This document shows positions 19,370 to 28,547 of a stretch of DNA of 50,045 nucleotides, piece by piece (position 1 is the stretch's first letter; each line of letters opens with the position of its first letter). This DNA comes from Solilutibacter tolerans (GTDB lineage Bacteria; Pseudomonadota; Gammaproteobacteria; Xanthomonadales; Xanthomonadaceae). The notes under the pieces were generated by a model, which saw only the letters and a program-made list of their open reading frames with translations, did no database searches and was not told the origin of the DNA. Made by a program: the position numbers and the translations under genes. The stretch spans positions 395,001 through 445,045 of the forward strand of contig NZ_FTLW01000003.1 in NCBI RefSeq assembly GCF_900155935.1. Reading direction: 5' to 3'.

Positions 19370-20023
19370 ATGACGATCGATTACGCCCAAGCCCGCGAAA
19401 ACATGGTCGAACAGCAAGTTCGTCCCTGGGAAGTGCTCGACCCGCGCGTGCTGTCGGTGATCGGCAGCACCCCGCGCGAAGCCTTCGTCGATGAAGCACA
19501 CCGTGAGTTGGCCTATGCGGACCTGTCGCTGCCGATCGGCCATGGCCAATTCATGATGAAGCCAGTGATCGAAGGCCGCACGCTGCAGGCATTGGGCATC
19601 CAGCTCAATGAGCGCGTGCTGGAGATCGGCACTGGCAGCGGCTACCTGACCGCCTGCCTCGCCCAGCTAGGCCAGTCCGTGCACAGCCTGGAGATTGACC
19701 CCACGTTCGCCGATGCGGCGCGCACCCGCTTGGCTGCACGTGGCCTGGGCAATACCAGCGTCGAAACCGCCGATGCGATGGCGTGGCAGACCGATGCCCG
19801 TTTCGATGCGGTATGCGTCACCGGCGCCGTCGCGGAGATTCCTTCCCGCTTCCTAGAATGGCTGGCACCGAATGGCCGCTTGTTTGTCATCCACGGCCAA
19901 TCGCCGGTGATGGAAGCTGCTTTATTGCGGGGCAATGTCAACGCACCGCAGGCTGATTCGTTGTTCGAAACCGATATCCCCTACCTTGTCGGCGGCGAGC
20001 CTGCCCCCCGATTCGTTCTATGA
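19370..20023 (+). CDS. PCMT-family (protein-L-isoaspartate methyltransferase-like) protein
   Basis: A 217-residue SAM-dependent methyltransferase fold. It has the PCMT N-terminal pattern REAFVDEAHRELAYAD and SAM motif I VLEIGTGSGYLTA at 83-95. In true Pcm enzymes the segment after LPIGxGQ reads TIS, and its Ser contacts the isoaspartyl substrate; here it is FMM (61-63). The protein therefore probably binds SAM, but isoaspartate repair is doubtful. ATGs at 19361 and 19370 are both possible; the later one matches family starts. tolC starts 58 bases downstream on the same strand, a pairing that suggests a shared transcript. The substrate is unknown. Confidence 0.8.
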   Translation: MTIDYAQARENMVEQQVRPWEVLDPRVLSVIGSTPREAFVDEAHRELAYADLSLPIGHGQFMMKPVIEGRTLQALGIQLNERVLEIGTGSGYLTACLAQLGQSVHSLEIDPTFADAARTRLAARGLGNTSVETADAMAWQTDARFDAVCVTGAVAEIPSRFLEWLAPNGRLFVIHGQSPVMEAALLRGNVNAPQADSLFETDIPYLVGGEPAPRFVL

Positions 20024-20081
20024 CCCCTTGGCGCGGGGCGGCCTGACGGCTTCCGCGCACTTGCTTGTTTGAGGATTGCCA

Positions 20082-21485
20082 ATGCGTTGCCGCCCGCTTG
20101 CCCTTGCCCTGTCGATCGCCCTCCTGCCTGCCGCCGCGCAGGCGGAAGACCTGATCCAGACCTACCAGCTTGCGCGTGGCAGTGACCCGCAGCTGGCCGC
20201 CGCCGAAGCTGGCCAACGCGCCACCGCCGAAGGCCAAGTACAGACTCGTGCGCAGATGTTGCCGCAGGTCAACGGCAGCCTGGGTGCCAGCCGCTCGCGC
20301 AACACCAGCGAATCGGGCGAACCCCAATACGACCCGGTGACCGGTGTGCTGATCTCGGGTGGTGCACGCACCAGCACCACCGACAGCCTGAGTGGCCGCA
20401 TCTCGGCCGACCAGATGATCTGGGATCCGCGCGTGCTGAGCCAGCACAAGTCGCAGAAGCTCATTAGCCGCGCAGGCGAGCTGCAGCTGGAATCCACCAG
20501 CAGCCAGCTGATCACCCGCACCTCGCAGGCGTACTTCAACGTGCTGGTGGCGCTGGAAACCTTGGCGGCCGCCGAAGCACAGGAAGCCGCGCTGAAGAAG
20601 CAATTCGATTTCGCCAGCAAGCGTCTTGAGGTGGGCCTGGCGCCCATCACCGACATGCATGAAGCCCGCGCGCAGTATGAAGGCGCACGCGCCAACACCA
20701 TCCTGCAGCGCAATGCCTTGGAAGATACCTATCAGGCCTTGGCCGAAATCACCGGCCAACCGGTGCTCAGCCTGATGGGCCTGCCGGACGACTTCAAACC
20801 CGAGTTGCCAGCCGCCGGCGGTGCCGATGAGTGGGTCAACCGCGCCATCGAAAACAATCCAGCACTGGCCGCGCAGCAGACCCGCGTTGCTTCGGCCGAG
20901 CAAGACATCGGCACTGCGCGTGCTGGCTACCTGCCCAGCCTCTACGCCAATGGTGGCTACAGCCGCAGCAAGAGCGATACCAATGGCCGGCAAATGGGCA
21001 TCGACTTCAACAGCGACAGCACCAGCTACGGCCCGAGCGTCGGCGTGACCTTGTCGGTCCCGATCTTCAACGGCTTCGCCACCGCATCTCGTGTGCGCCA
21101 GGCCGTGGCCCAGCGCGATGTCGCCGAAGAGCAGCTGGAGCAGCAAAAGCGCGCCCTGGAGCGCAACACCCGCAACGCTTATCAGTCGCTTACCGCCGGC
21201 ATCAGTGCCGTCGAGGCGCGCCGCCTGGCACTGGTCGCCGCACAAAGCGCCTACGACGCTTCGCAAGTGGGTTTGGAAGTCGGTACCCGCACCGTCATCG
21301 ACGTGCTGCTGAACCAACAAGCCCTGTTCAATGCTCAGCAGGCGTATTCGCTAGCCAAGTACCAATATTTGCAAAGCCGCCTGGTGCTGGAGCAGGCCGC
21401 TGGCACGCTCGATATCAGCGATTTGCAGGATGTGAATCGCCAGCTGACGGTGCCGGCCGGACAGGTGCCGCGCATCCGCAACTAA
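20082..21485 (+). CDS. tolC: TolC-family outer-membrane efflux/secretion channel
   Basis: A 467-residue outer-membrane channel subunit serving tripartite efflux pumps or type I secretion. The signal peptide is about residues 1-22 (cleavage AQA-EDL). The mature protein begins EDLIQTYQLARGSDP and shows the two internally repeated TolC halves, each with a coiled-coil helix pair (TSQAYFNVLVALE and later RNTRNAYQSLTAGISA). The ATG at 20082 has GAGGA six bases upstream. No pump or ABC exporter genes adjoin it, so it likely serves partners encoded elsewhere, as E. coli TolC does. A terminator follows the stop. Confidence 0.93.
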   Translation: MRCRPLALALSIALLPAAAQAEDLIQTYQLARGSDPQLAAAEAGQRATAEGQVQTRAQMLPQVNGSLGASRSRNTSESGEPQYDPVTGVLISGGARTSTTDSLSGRISADQMIWDPRVLSQHKSQKLISRAGELQLESTSSQLITRTSQAYFNVLVALETLAAAEAQEAALKKQFDFASKRLEVGLAPITDMHEARAQYEGARANTILQRNALEDTYQALAEITGQPVLSLMGLPDDFKPELPAAGGADEWVNRAIENNPALAAQQTRVASAEQDIGTARAGYLPSLYANGGYSRSKSDTNGRQMGIDFNSDSTSYGPSVGVTLSVPIFNGFATASRVRQAVAQRDVAEEQLEQQKRALERNTRNAYQSLTAGISAVEARRLALVAAQSAYDASQVGLEVGTRTVIDVLLNQQALFNAQQAYSLAKYQYLQSRLVLEQAAGTLDISDLQDVNRQLTVPAGQVPRIRN

Positions 21486-21513
21486 GCGACATCAGCCATA
21501 TCGCCAGACTGAA

Positions 21514-21537
21514 ACGCCGGGTTCGCCCGGCGTTTTC
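21514..21537 (+). terminator. Rho-independent terminator of tolC
   Basis: Stem ACGCCGGG / CCCGGCGT with a TTCG loop followed by TTT, 28 bases after the tolC stop and 12 bases before the stop of the convergent waaA. The T-tract is short in both directions, but the stem is strong and could serve both genes. Confidence 0.8.
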
Positions 21538-21548
21538 CTTGTATGCGA

Positions 21549-22841
21549 TCAAAGACGCACAGCTGTCAGCGTGCGTGCCAGTGCACCGCGACCTGACTCT
21601 GCGAGGGCGCGCCCAGCCTTGCCCATCTTCTTGCGCAACTCCGGATCGCCCAGCAGCACATCCAACTCATCGCCCAATACTTCATCCGATTCAACGACCC
21701 GCATCGCACCGGCTGCTTTGAGTGCATCGGCGATTTGGGTGAAGTTGTGCAAATGCGGACCGGTGACGATTGGGATGCCCGCCGCGGCAGGTTCCAACAA
21801 GTTGTGGCCGCCTATGTCTTGCAGGCTGCCGCCGACAAATGCGACATCGCTGACACCGAAGAACATTGGCAGCTCACCCAGGGTGTCGATAACGAAGGCG
21901 GCATCGTCCTTGCCCGCCATTCGATCCTCGCTGCGAGTCGCCGTGCGCAATCCTGCACTGCGCAATCGATCGACGACCGGGCGGAAACGTTCGGGATGAC
22001 GTGGCGCCCAGAGCAAGAGCAAGTCCGGCCAGCGCCGCCGCAAACGACGATGCGCCAGCAGCACCGGCAGCTCTTCGTCCGGATGCGTGCTGGCCGCAAT
22101 CCACACCATGCGTCGCCCCGCGTGGCGACGGAAAGTCTCGACAAAGGCGTCCGCGTCATCACGATCAGTGACATCAAATTTCAAGTTGCCAGTCACGACA
22201 ACCGATTCCGCACGCGCACCCAGCAAGACGAAGCGCTCGCTATCGGCCGCGGTCTGCGCACATACCCGCGTCACGGTCCGCAGCGCACGCGAGACCAGCG
22301 GTGCCAGCACGCGATAACCCCGCAGCGAACGCGCGGACAATCGCGCATTGAGGATCGCCACCGGGATGCCGCGATCACGACATCCGAACAACAGATTCGG
22401 CCACAACTCTGTCTCCATGATCAGCGCCTGCGATGGCTTGTAGCGATCAAGGAAACGCCCGACTGCGCCGGGCAAGTCATAGGGCAGGTAGACATGCTCG
22501 ATACGATCACCCCACAACGCCTGGACGCGTTCGGAGCCGGTTGGGGTAATGCTGGTCACCACCATCCGACGCCCCGGGTATTTCTTCAGCAACGTGTTGA
22601 TGAGGGCGGCGGCGGCGGCCACTTCCCCGACCGACACTGCATGCACCCACAAGGTGCGCTGCATTGTGGGGTCTTGCGCAACCTTGTCGCCGTAGAACGC
22701 ATAACGCTCATTCCATCGCGACAAATAGGCGGGATGGCGGAAGCCGCGCCATACCAAGTGATAGATGGTCACCGGCAACAAGGCATACAACGCGAGCGAG
22801 TACAGGCCGCGCAGCAGGCGTTCGGTGAAATCGGGCTTCAT
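21549..22841 (-). CDS. waaA: 3-deoxy-D-manno-octulosonic acid (Kdo) transferase
   Basis: Inner-membrane-associated GT-B glycosyltransferase that adds Kdo to the lipid A precursor. 430 residues; N-terminal membrane anchor LYSLALYALLPVTIYHLVW. Conserved features are WVHAVSVGEVAAA, METELWPNLL, and the sugar-nucleotide region GGSLQDIGGHNLLEPAAAG. The ATG at 22841 is chosen because homology starts there; upstream in-frame codons overlap the divergent lpxL gene. Divergent from lpxL, the other lipid A gene, with 62 bases between the starts. Mono- or bifunctionality cannot be told from the sequence. Confidence 0.95.
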   Translation of the reverse strand: MKPDFTERLLRGLYSLALYALLPVTIYHLVWRGFRHPAYLSRWNERYAFYGDKVAQDPTMQRTLWVHAVSVGEVAAAAALINTLLKKYPGRRMVVTSITPTGSERVQALWGDRIEHVYLPYDLPGAVGRFLDRYKPSQALIMETELWPNLLFGCRDRGIPVAILNARLSARSLRGYRVLAPLVSRALRTVTRVCAQTAADSERFVLLGARAESVVVTGNLKFDVTDRDDADAFVETFRRHAGRRMVWIAASTHPDEELPVLLAHRRLRRRWPDLLLLWAPRHPERFRPVVDRLRSAGLRTATRSEDRMAGKDDAAFVIDTLGELPMFFGVSDVAFVGGSLQDIGGHNLLEPAAAGIPIVTGPHLHNFTQIADALKAAGAMRVVESDEVLGDELDVLLGDPELRKKMGKAGRALAESGRGALARTLTAVRL

Positions 22842-22891
22842 TGCGCCAAGGATAATGGAAGCCCGCATCGCACCGGCAAGACAGCGCCGCT

Positions 22892-22897
22892 TAGAAT
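22892..22897 (+). promoter_or_regulatory. Predicted -10 of lpxL; leaderless start
   Basis: TAGAAT at 22892-22897 is followed by CCCCGC and then directly by the ATG at 22904. Transcription would start at or next to the first base of the start codon. No Shine-Dalgarno sequence is present, and no strong -35 is seen 16-18 bases upstream. Confidence 0.45.
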
Positions 22898-22903
22898 CCC
22901 CGC

Positions 22904-23824
22904 ATGGCTGTCGAAGTCCCACCGCTGTCCCGCGCCTTGCTGGCCCCACGCCATTGGCCCACCTGGGCCTTGCTGGGCTTTCTTGTGTTGATGGCGCGCC
23001 TGCCCTGGGGCCTGCAGCACGGCATCGGCGCGCCATTGGGCACATTGCTGAAACGCATCCTGCCCGATCGCCGCAAGGCCGCGCATCGCAATCTGGAGCT
23101 CGCCTTCCCCACGATGCCGGCGGAAGTACGCGGTGACTTGCTTGATGACAGCTTCCGCGACCTTGGCATCGGCCTGTTCGAATTCGCGCGTGCCTGGTGG
23201 GGGGCGATTACACCGATGCGGCGCACGGTGGAGATTGAAGGGCTTGAACATCTGCAGCGGCTGCAAGAAGAGGGGCGCGGCGTGCTGATGATCTCTGGCC
23301 ACTTCATGACCCTGGAGATGTGCGGGCGCCTGCTTTGCGATCACGTGCCATTGGCCGGCATGTACCGGCGCTATCGTAATCCGGTGATGGAGTGGGCCGT
23401 GCTGCGCGGGCGCCTGCGTTATGCCCATGGCATGTTTGGCAACGATGACATCCGCGGCGCCATTCGCCATCTCAAGCGTGGCGGGTTTCTCTGGTACGCG
23501 CCCGATCAGGACATGCGCGGCAAGGACACAGTATTCGCGCCATTCTTCGGCATCCCGGCATCGACCATTACCGCCACGCACCAACTGGCGCGCATCAGCG
23601 GATGTGCCGTTGTTCCGTTTTTCCATCGCCGCGAAGGCGGACGCTACATCCTGCGCATCGCGCCGCCGCTCGAGCCCTTCCCCACCGATGATGCGGCCGT
23701 GGACACGACGCGCGTCAATGAAGCCATCGAGGCGATGGTGCGCGAAGCGCCTTCACAATACCTGTGGATCCATCGCCGCTTCAAACGCCAGCCAGATGGC
23801 GTATCGCTTTACTCGAAAGGCTGA
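22904..23824 (+). CDS. lpxL: Lipid A biosynthesis acyltransferase, LpxL/HtrB family
   Basis: Inner-membrane acyltransferase adding a secondary fatty acyl chain to Kdo-lipid A. 306 residues. One N-terminal membrane segment (about 18-38). The HX4E catalytic motif is HFMTLE at H133/E138. Further family signatures are YRRYRNPVMEW and the substrate block YAPDQDMRGKDTVFAPFFG, and the C-terminus has QYLWIHRRFK. LpxL versus LpxM/LpxP subtype is not decided. Divergent from waaA. Its 3' end overlaps the convergent glycosyltransferase gene by 16 bases. Confidence 0.9.
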   Translation: MAVEVPPLSRALLAPRHWPTWALLGFLVLMARLPWGLQHGIGAPLGTLLKRILPDRRKAAHRNLELAFPTMPAEVRGDLLDDSFRDLGIGLFEFARAWWGAITPMRRTVEIEGLEHLQRLQEEGRGVLMISGHFMTLEMCGRLLCDHVPLAGMYRRYRNPVMEWAVLRGRLRYAHGMFGNDDIRGAIRHLKRGGFLWYAPDQDMRGKDTVFAPFFGIPASTITATHQLARISGCAVVPFFHRREGGRYILRIAPPLEPFPTDDAAVDTTRVNEAIEAMVREAPSQYLWIHRRFKRQPDGVSLYSKG

Positions 23825-24579
23825 ACTTCGCGCTTACGATCCGCTTCCAGCAGCTTGGCGTATTTCAGGAACGCATAGAACGATTGCGTCTTGGCCGCGA
23901 AGAAACCGGCCCAGCCATTGAGAAAGTAACGCTTGCCGATATAAAGCTTGAGGAAGGCGAGCATCGGGTAGAACAGCAGCCGCATCGCGATGAAACGACG
24001 ACGCTTGCCGCGCGTATGTTCGAGCAAGCCGCTGGAGTAACGATTGATCTTGTCTACGCGAATACTCAATTCGGTTTCGCCGCAGTGGCGGAACGGCGCA
24101 TCCAGATCGATCACATGCCCCTGCACTTCTGGCGCCGCATGCACTGGCACCTGGTTCATGCCGCCTTGGCTGCGGCGGAACAAACGCAATTGATGATTGC
24201 CGCGCGTGGCCGGATGCGGCCAACACCAGAACAGCCATTCCTGGCGCGGCAAACGATAGCCATCGGCGCGCGGTGATTGCAGCTCGCGCTCAATGACGCT
24301 GCGACCCGCATCAGTCAGGTATTCGTCTGCATCCAGCAGCAAGACCCAATCATGCCCGGCCTTGTCGATGGCGGATTGCTTCTGCGGGCCGTAGCCCTTG
24401 AATGGCTCGACAGACACACGCGCATCATGGGCGTTGGCGATGTCGCGCGTGTCATCGGTTGAGCCCGAGTCCAGCACCACGATCTCATCGCAGAACGCGA
24501 GGCTGGCCAGACAACGGTCCAGCGTCGCTGCGTTATTGAAGGTGGTGACCACCGCCGACAGCGGCGCGCGTACGTTCAC
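23809..24579 (-). CDS. Family 2 glycosyltransferase, WaaE/KdtX-like
   Basis: A 256-residue GT-A transferase. The nucleotide-sugar motifs are VVTTFNNAATLDRCLASL, VLDSGSTDDT and the DxD metal site LLLDADEYL. The pattern is that of WaaE, which adds beta-1,4-glucose to the LPS inner core, and a C-terminal basic amphipathic stretch suggests membrane attachment. It overlaps waaL by four bases (ATGA) and is the last gene of the GT4-waaL-GT2 operon. Core assembly is inferred from neighbours; the exact sugar is unknown. Confidence 0.8.
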   Translation of the reverse strand: MNVRAPLSAVVTTFNNAATLDRCLASLAFCDEIVVLDSGSTDDTRDIANAHDARVSVEPFKGYGPQKQSAIDKAGHDWVLLLDADEYLTDAGRSVIERELQSPRADGYRLPRQEWLFWCWPHPATRGNHQLRLFRRSQGGMNQVPVHAAPEVQGHVIDLDAPFRHCGETELSIRVDKINRYSSGLLEHTRGKRRRFIAMRLLFYPMLAFLKLYIGKRYFLNGWAGFFAAKTQSFYAFLKYAKLLEADRKREVQPFE

Positions 24580-25895
24580 GCAGCGGGCTCGTCACGTGCC
24601 ATCAAGCTGCCGGCGTAAAGCGCGATGAGCAGCAAGGTCACACCGCCCCAGAAGCTTGAATAAAAAGCGAGATGGGTATTGAAGGGGAACACCGAAACTG
24701 CCAAGGCCAACATCGCCGGCCGCGCACGGCGTTTTGCGTCTTCACTGGCAAATCGCCAGGCACGCCACGCCAATGCTGCGCCGGCGAGCCACAGCAACAA
24801 CCCGATGAAGCCGGTTTCCGACAGCACCTCCAACACCAATTGATGCGCATGCAACGCAGGGCCATCGCCCCACTCCGGCTTGACGTCGGGGCTGGGGTCG
24901 CAGGCCGGATAGGCCACGCGGAAATCACGCACACCAACGCCATTGACCGGATGCTCGCGAATCATGCAGGCCGCCGCGCCCCAGATTTTGCCGCGACCGG
25001 AAAGCGCAACATCGACATCCTGGTCTCCGCCCTGCAATGCGATGGCGGTACGTTCGAGGCGGTCGCCCAGTGGCTCATACACCATGGCCAGCAGGCTCAG
25101 TATGATCGCACCGGCTGCAAACAAGCCGATCAGTCGCTTCCAGCCCAACACATGCCAACCCGAGAACAGCAGCACCAGCCCGTAGGTCAACCAACTGGCA
25201 CGTGAGCCGGCCAATACGACGGCGAAGCCGACGATGAACGCAGCGAGCAGCCAGCCCTTGATCCCGAACAGACGACGGCTGGCATACAGCAGGAAAGGCG
25301 AGAAACTTGCCAGCAACACGCCCAGCACCGGATTGCAGGTGCCAAAAATGCCGTTGAAGCGATCAAAGCCACGGTCAGCCTGTCCTTCGCAGATACCTTT
25401 GTCCTTGATCGCCGAATACAACGTATCAAGCCCGTTAAAGAGGACGCTGCGGCCACTGAGCGCTTGCAACAGCAGGTCCACCGACCACACCACTATCAAG
25501 ATGGCGATGCCGCCGAAGACGATGCGCCGCCCTTTCTGCGTAGCCACGGAGATCGCCACCAGCCACAGGAACGGCAAGTAGCGCAGACCAGCCAAGGTCT
25601 TGCCGATCGCGCCGCGCGGATCCGCCGCATCGAAGGTGGAGATCAGTTGTGGCAACCAGTACGCAAAGAACATCGCGGTGGTCAGCGCCCATGCGCCAGA
25701 ACTCAGCAAACGATTGCCGTCGCGAAAACGCGCCTTGGCCAACAAGAACAACGCCGCCAACGCACCGAGCGACAGCACTGCTTCGGACACGCGTGACGCC
25801 GGCCACAACACGGCGTAGGCCAACACCCAAGCAGGCGCCCAGCGCCAACCTATGGGGGTGGTGGAATCAATGGCCGTTTTGTTGGGTGCGTTCAT
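24576..25895 (-). CDS. waaL: O-antigen ligase / Wzy_C-family membrane protein
   Basis: A 439-residue inner-membrane protein with about 11-12 hydrophobic helices and one large periplasmic loop. The Wzy_C region contains VVLAGSRASWLTYGLVLL and then the loop motif MIREHPVNGVGVRDFR, typical of O-antigen ligases that join undecaprenyl-linked O-polysaccharide to lipid A-core in the periplasm. The alternative is a Wzy polymerase, but the core-glycosyltransferase neighbours favour WaaL. It overlaps both neighbours by four bases, so the three genes are translationally coupled. Confidence 0.82.
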   Translation of the reverse strand: MNAPNKTAIDSTTPIGWRWAPAWVLAYAVLWPASRVSEAVLSLGALAALFLLAKARFRDGNRLLSSGAWALTTAMFFAYWLPQLISTFDAADPRGAIGKTLAGLRYLPFLWLVAISVATQKGRRIVFGGIAILIVVWSVDLLLQALSGRSVLFNGLDTLYSAIKDKGICEGQADRGFDRFNGIFGTCNPVLGVLLASFSPFLLYASRRLFGIKGWLLAAFIVGFAVVLAGSRASWLTYGLVLLFSGWHVLGWKRLIGLFAAGAIILSLLAMVYEPLGDRLERTAIALQGGDQDVDVALSGRGKIWGAAACMIREHPVNGVGVRDFRVAYPACDPSPDVKPEWGDGPALHAHQLVLEVLSETGFIGLLLWLAGAALAWRAWRFASEDAKRRARPAMLALAVSVFPFNTHLAFYSSFWGGVTLLLIALYAGSLMARDEPAA

Positions 25896-27004
25896 GCAAG
25901 TTCGTTGTAGACGGCGAGCGTAGCGTCCTGCATCGCCTGCAAGGTATAGGGCATGGTAGCGGGCGGGACCGGTGGCTGCCGCAACATCGTCATGACATGA
26001 CGGGTGAGCCGGTCGATGTCGAAAGCGGGCACCGCACCTTCCGGCTGTAGCTCTTCCAGCAATTCGCCTGCGCCGCCATGGGCCCAGCCGACCACTGGCA
26101 CGCCTACACTGAGCGCTTCGATCACCGTGCGGCCAAAGGTTTCCGGCTTGCGCGAGAGCTGCAAGACCACATCACTCATCGTATAAGCCTGGGCGATGTC
26201 GAAAGTCGGCGCGGTGATCGCCAATGCATCGGCGCAACCTGTCTGCCCAGCCTCGGCTTCGAGTTCCGCGACGTAGGCCTCGCGACCAGGCTCACGGGCG
26301 CCCGGCATCCACAAACGCGCATCGATGCCTTGATTGCGCAAATGCGACAACAACGCCAGCGCATCAGCATGACCTTTCAATCGCGTGCCACGGCCAGGCA
26401 ACAACAACAAGGGCCCCTCCCCTGCGAGGGCGGGGTATTGCTTCGCCATCACTTCGCGCGCAGCACGATCAATACCTTCACGTCGCGGAAAGTCAGCGAT
26501 ATCGATACCGCGCGGAATCACTCGCAATTTCGATGGATCGGTCTTCGGGTAGTGATGCAACACGTAATCACGCACCGTTCGTGACACGCAAATCACGCGC
26601 TCGCCGCTCACCATCACCGCGCTGTAGCGCGAGGGTGAGTTGAGCCCGTGCACAGTCGTCATCCAATGCGGCCGCTTGGCAGCAGGCATACCGCGCAAGG
26701 CAAATCGTCCCAGCCAAGCCGGCAGGCGCGAGCGCACGTGAACGATGTCGGGATCGACATCTGCAATGGCTTTGCGCAATGCACCGACGCGCGTCAGGGT
26801 GGCTAGTGACTTCGCCCCGATATCCAGTGTGATGTGCTCACCGCCCGCTGCTTCCAGCATCGGGACCAATCGCCCGCCCTTCGACACCACGATGGCGCGA
26901 TGCCCCGCGCGCACCAGGGCTTGGGCGATTTCTATCGTTGAACGCTCGACGCCGCCGGAAGCCAGCGCCGGCAACAGTTGCACCACGGTCAGGCGACGGC
27001 CCAC
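25892..27004 (-). CDS. Family 4 glycosyltransferase
   Basis: A 370-residue GT-B enzyme. The N-terminal acceptor domain begins with VVQLLPALASGGVERST, the typical GT4 opening. The C-terminal donor domain holds LLPGRGTRLKGHADAL and the EX7E segment (ETFGRTVIEALSVGVPVVG). It probably adds a sugar to the LPS core or O-antigen; donor and acceptor are unknown. The start is a GTG at 27004 with no obvious RBS, 12 bases after the stop of the zf-CHCC gene, suggesting coupled translation. First glycosyltransferase of the overlapping three-gene operon. Confidence 0.88.
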   Translation of the reverse strand: MGRRLTVVQLLPALASGGVERSTIEIAQALVRAGHRAIVVSKGGRLVPMLEAAGGEHITLDIGAKSLATLTRVGALRKAIADVDPDIVHVRSRLPAWLGRFALRGMPAAKRPHWMTTVHGLNSPSRYSAVMVSGERVICVSRTVRDYVLHHYPKTDPSKLRVIPRGIDIADFPRREGIDRAAREVMAKQYPALAGEGPLLLLPGRGTRLKGHADALALLSHLRNQGIDARLWMPGAREPGREAYVAELEAEAGQTGCADALAITAPTFDIAQAYTMSDVVLQLSRKPETFGRTVIEALSVGVPVVGWAHGGAGELLEELQPEGAVPAFDIDRLTRHVMTMLRQPPVPPATMPYTLQAMQDATLAVYNELA

Positions 27005-27016
27005 GTGGGCGCGACG

Positions 27017-27211
27017 TCAGTCGATCAGGCGGTATTTCGCACCGCAATAAGGACACTCGGCCTGGCCGCCCTCGGCTTCAATCGGCAAATACACGCGCGG
27101 ATGCGAATTCCACAGCGCCATAGAAGGCAGCGGGCAGGAAAGCGGCAAATCGGCACGGCGTACGTCGTATTCGCGTTGGGCGTTGGCCTGGGTCGGATGG
27201 GCGTCGGTCAT
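27017..27211 (-). CDS. zf-CHCC domain small protein
   Basis: A 64-residue protein with the zf-CHCC ligand set: one Cys in LPLSCPLP, a His in NSHPRVYLPI, and ECPYCGAKYRL with two Cys. The fold is shared with the mitochondrial complex I subunit NDUFS6, but the bacterial proteins have no settled function. The ATG at 27211 is used; there is no strong RBS. Divergent from ltrA with 117 bases between the starts. Upstream of, and close to, the LPS glycosyltransferase operon. Confidence 0.82.
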   Translation of the reverse strand: MTDAHPTQANAQREYDVRRADLPLSCPLPSMALWNSHPRVYLPIEAEGGQAECPYCGAKYRLID

Positions 27212-27328
27212 GTCGATGCGAGTTCGTGGGATATATGAGGATTCTACCGCCGCCTGTCGCACAATGCCGCCATAAACACACCGACCGCACCCCACCAGCC
27301 CTTTTCCCTGCCTCATGGTTTGAAGCCG

Positions 27329-28540
27329 ATGTCCGGCCGCGACATCGACGAGGGCCATCGCACTGCCACGCCGCTAGAGCTGCTGTACGACTTGACGCTC
27401 GTGGTGGCGTTCGGTGTTGCTGGCGGGCAGGCCGCGCATCTGTTGGCCGATGGACATATCTTGGCCGCGATCGTGGGCTTTCTGTTTTCGATGTTCGCTG
27501 TGTGCTGGTGCTGGATCAACTAGACCTGGTTCGCCTCCGGCTACGATACCGACGACTGGGCCATGCGCCTGTTGACGATGCTGCAAATGCTGGGCGTGCT
27601 GGTGATGGCCGCTGGCATGCCGCGTCTGTTTCATGGTCTGCCCGAGGGGCATCTGGACAATGGCGTGGTGGTCGTGGGCTATGTCTTGATGCGCATCTCG
27701 ATGATTGTGCTTTGGCTGCGCGCCGCACGTCACGACCCCGGTTGCCGCGCGTTGTCCCTGCGCATGGCAGGCCTGCTGATCGTCGCGCAACTGGGCTGGA
27801 TCGCGATGGCAACGAGTCATTTGTCATTGGCAGGTCTCGTCGCCAGCTATATCGCGCTGCTCCTGCTGGAAACGATGGGCATGTGGTGGGTCGCCAAGCG
27901 TCACGGCCCGATGCGCTGGCATGCGCATCACCTGGCTGAGCGTTTTGGCTTGCTCGCCATCATCACTTTCGGCGAAGGCATCATCGGCACGATGGCGGCA
28001 ATCGAAGCAGTGGCCAGCAGCCAAGGCTGGACGCTGGATGTCGGCATGATCGGGTTGGCGGGACTGAGCCTCACCGTCGGCATGTGGTGGGTGTACTTCG
28101 CCGTACCGGACGCTGAACTTCTGCATGCGCGTCGACGCAAGATGCTCGGCTGGTCGTATGGCCACATCGTGGTGTATGCAGCGATTGCCGGCACCGGTGC
28201 CGGGCTGCATGTCGCCGCCTATTTCGTCGAAGGCAAGTCGCAGCTTGACCTCACTGCGACCGTTCTCAGCATGGCCGTGCCGATCGGGGTCTACCTCATC
28301 GCTGTGTTCGCGCTATTGAATTATTGCGCGCCGGGACGACACCCCTTGCATGTGTTCCTGTTGCTGGGTAGCGCGGCACTGCTGGCCATCACAGTCGCTA
28401 TGGCTGCATCAGGGTTTTCGCTGAACGCTTGCTTGCTCGCCTTGATGTTGGTGCCGTGGGTGACGGTGGTCGGCTACGAACTGCTCGGCCACCGCCACAT
28501 CGCCCAATTGGTTGCCGAAGCTGAAGCCGAGCAGCACTAA
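27329..28540 (+). pseudogene. ltrA: Low-temperature-requirement A (LtrA) family protein, interrupted by an in-frame TAG
   Basis: One reading frame runs from the ATG at 27329 to 28540 (about 403 codons) with a single TAG at 27521-27523. Before the stop is ELLYDLTLVVAFGVAGG and the helix ending CWCWIN. Directly after it comes TWFASGYDTDDWAMRLLTML, the conserved continuation in LtrA proteins (usual pattern N-F/Y-T/S-W-F-A-S-x-Y-D-T-D-D). A Tyr codon would need only one base change to become TAG. The rest encodes the expected multi-helix membrane protein (motif FGEGIIGTMAAIEA). It may be a recent nonsense mutation, a sequencing error or a read-through site. An internal restart at the ATG at 27563 would lack the first helices. 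Confidence 0.85.
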
Positions 28541-28547
28541 GCCCGGG

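Noticed and set aside
21514..21537. Hairpin as part of a regulatory RNA
   Set aside because: Position just after tolC, TTCG loop and T residues fit a plain terminator.
27563..28540. Separate 325-residue membrane protein gene downstream of the TAG
   Set aside because: It is in the same frame as the upstream ltrA segment, lacks a good RBS, and the residues just before its ATG are conserved LtrA sequence.
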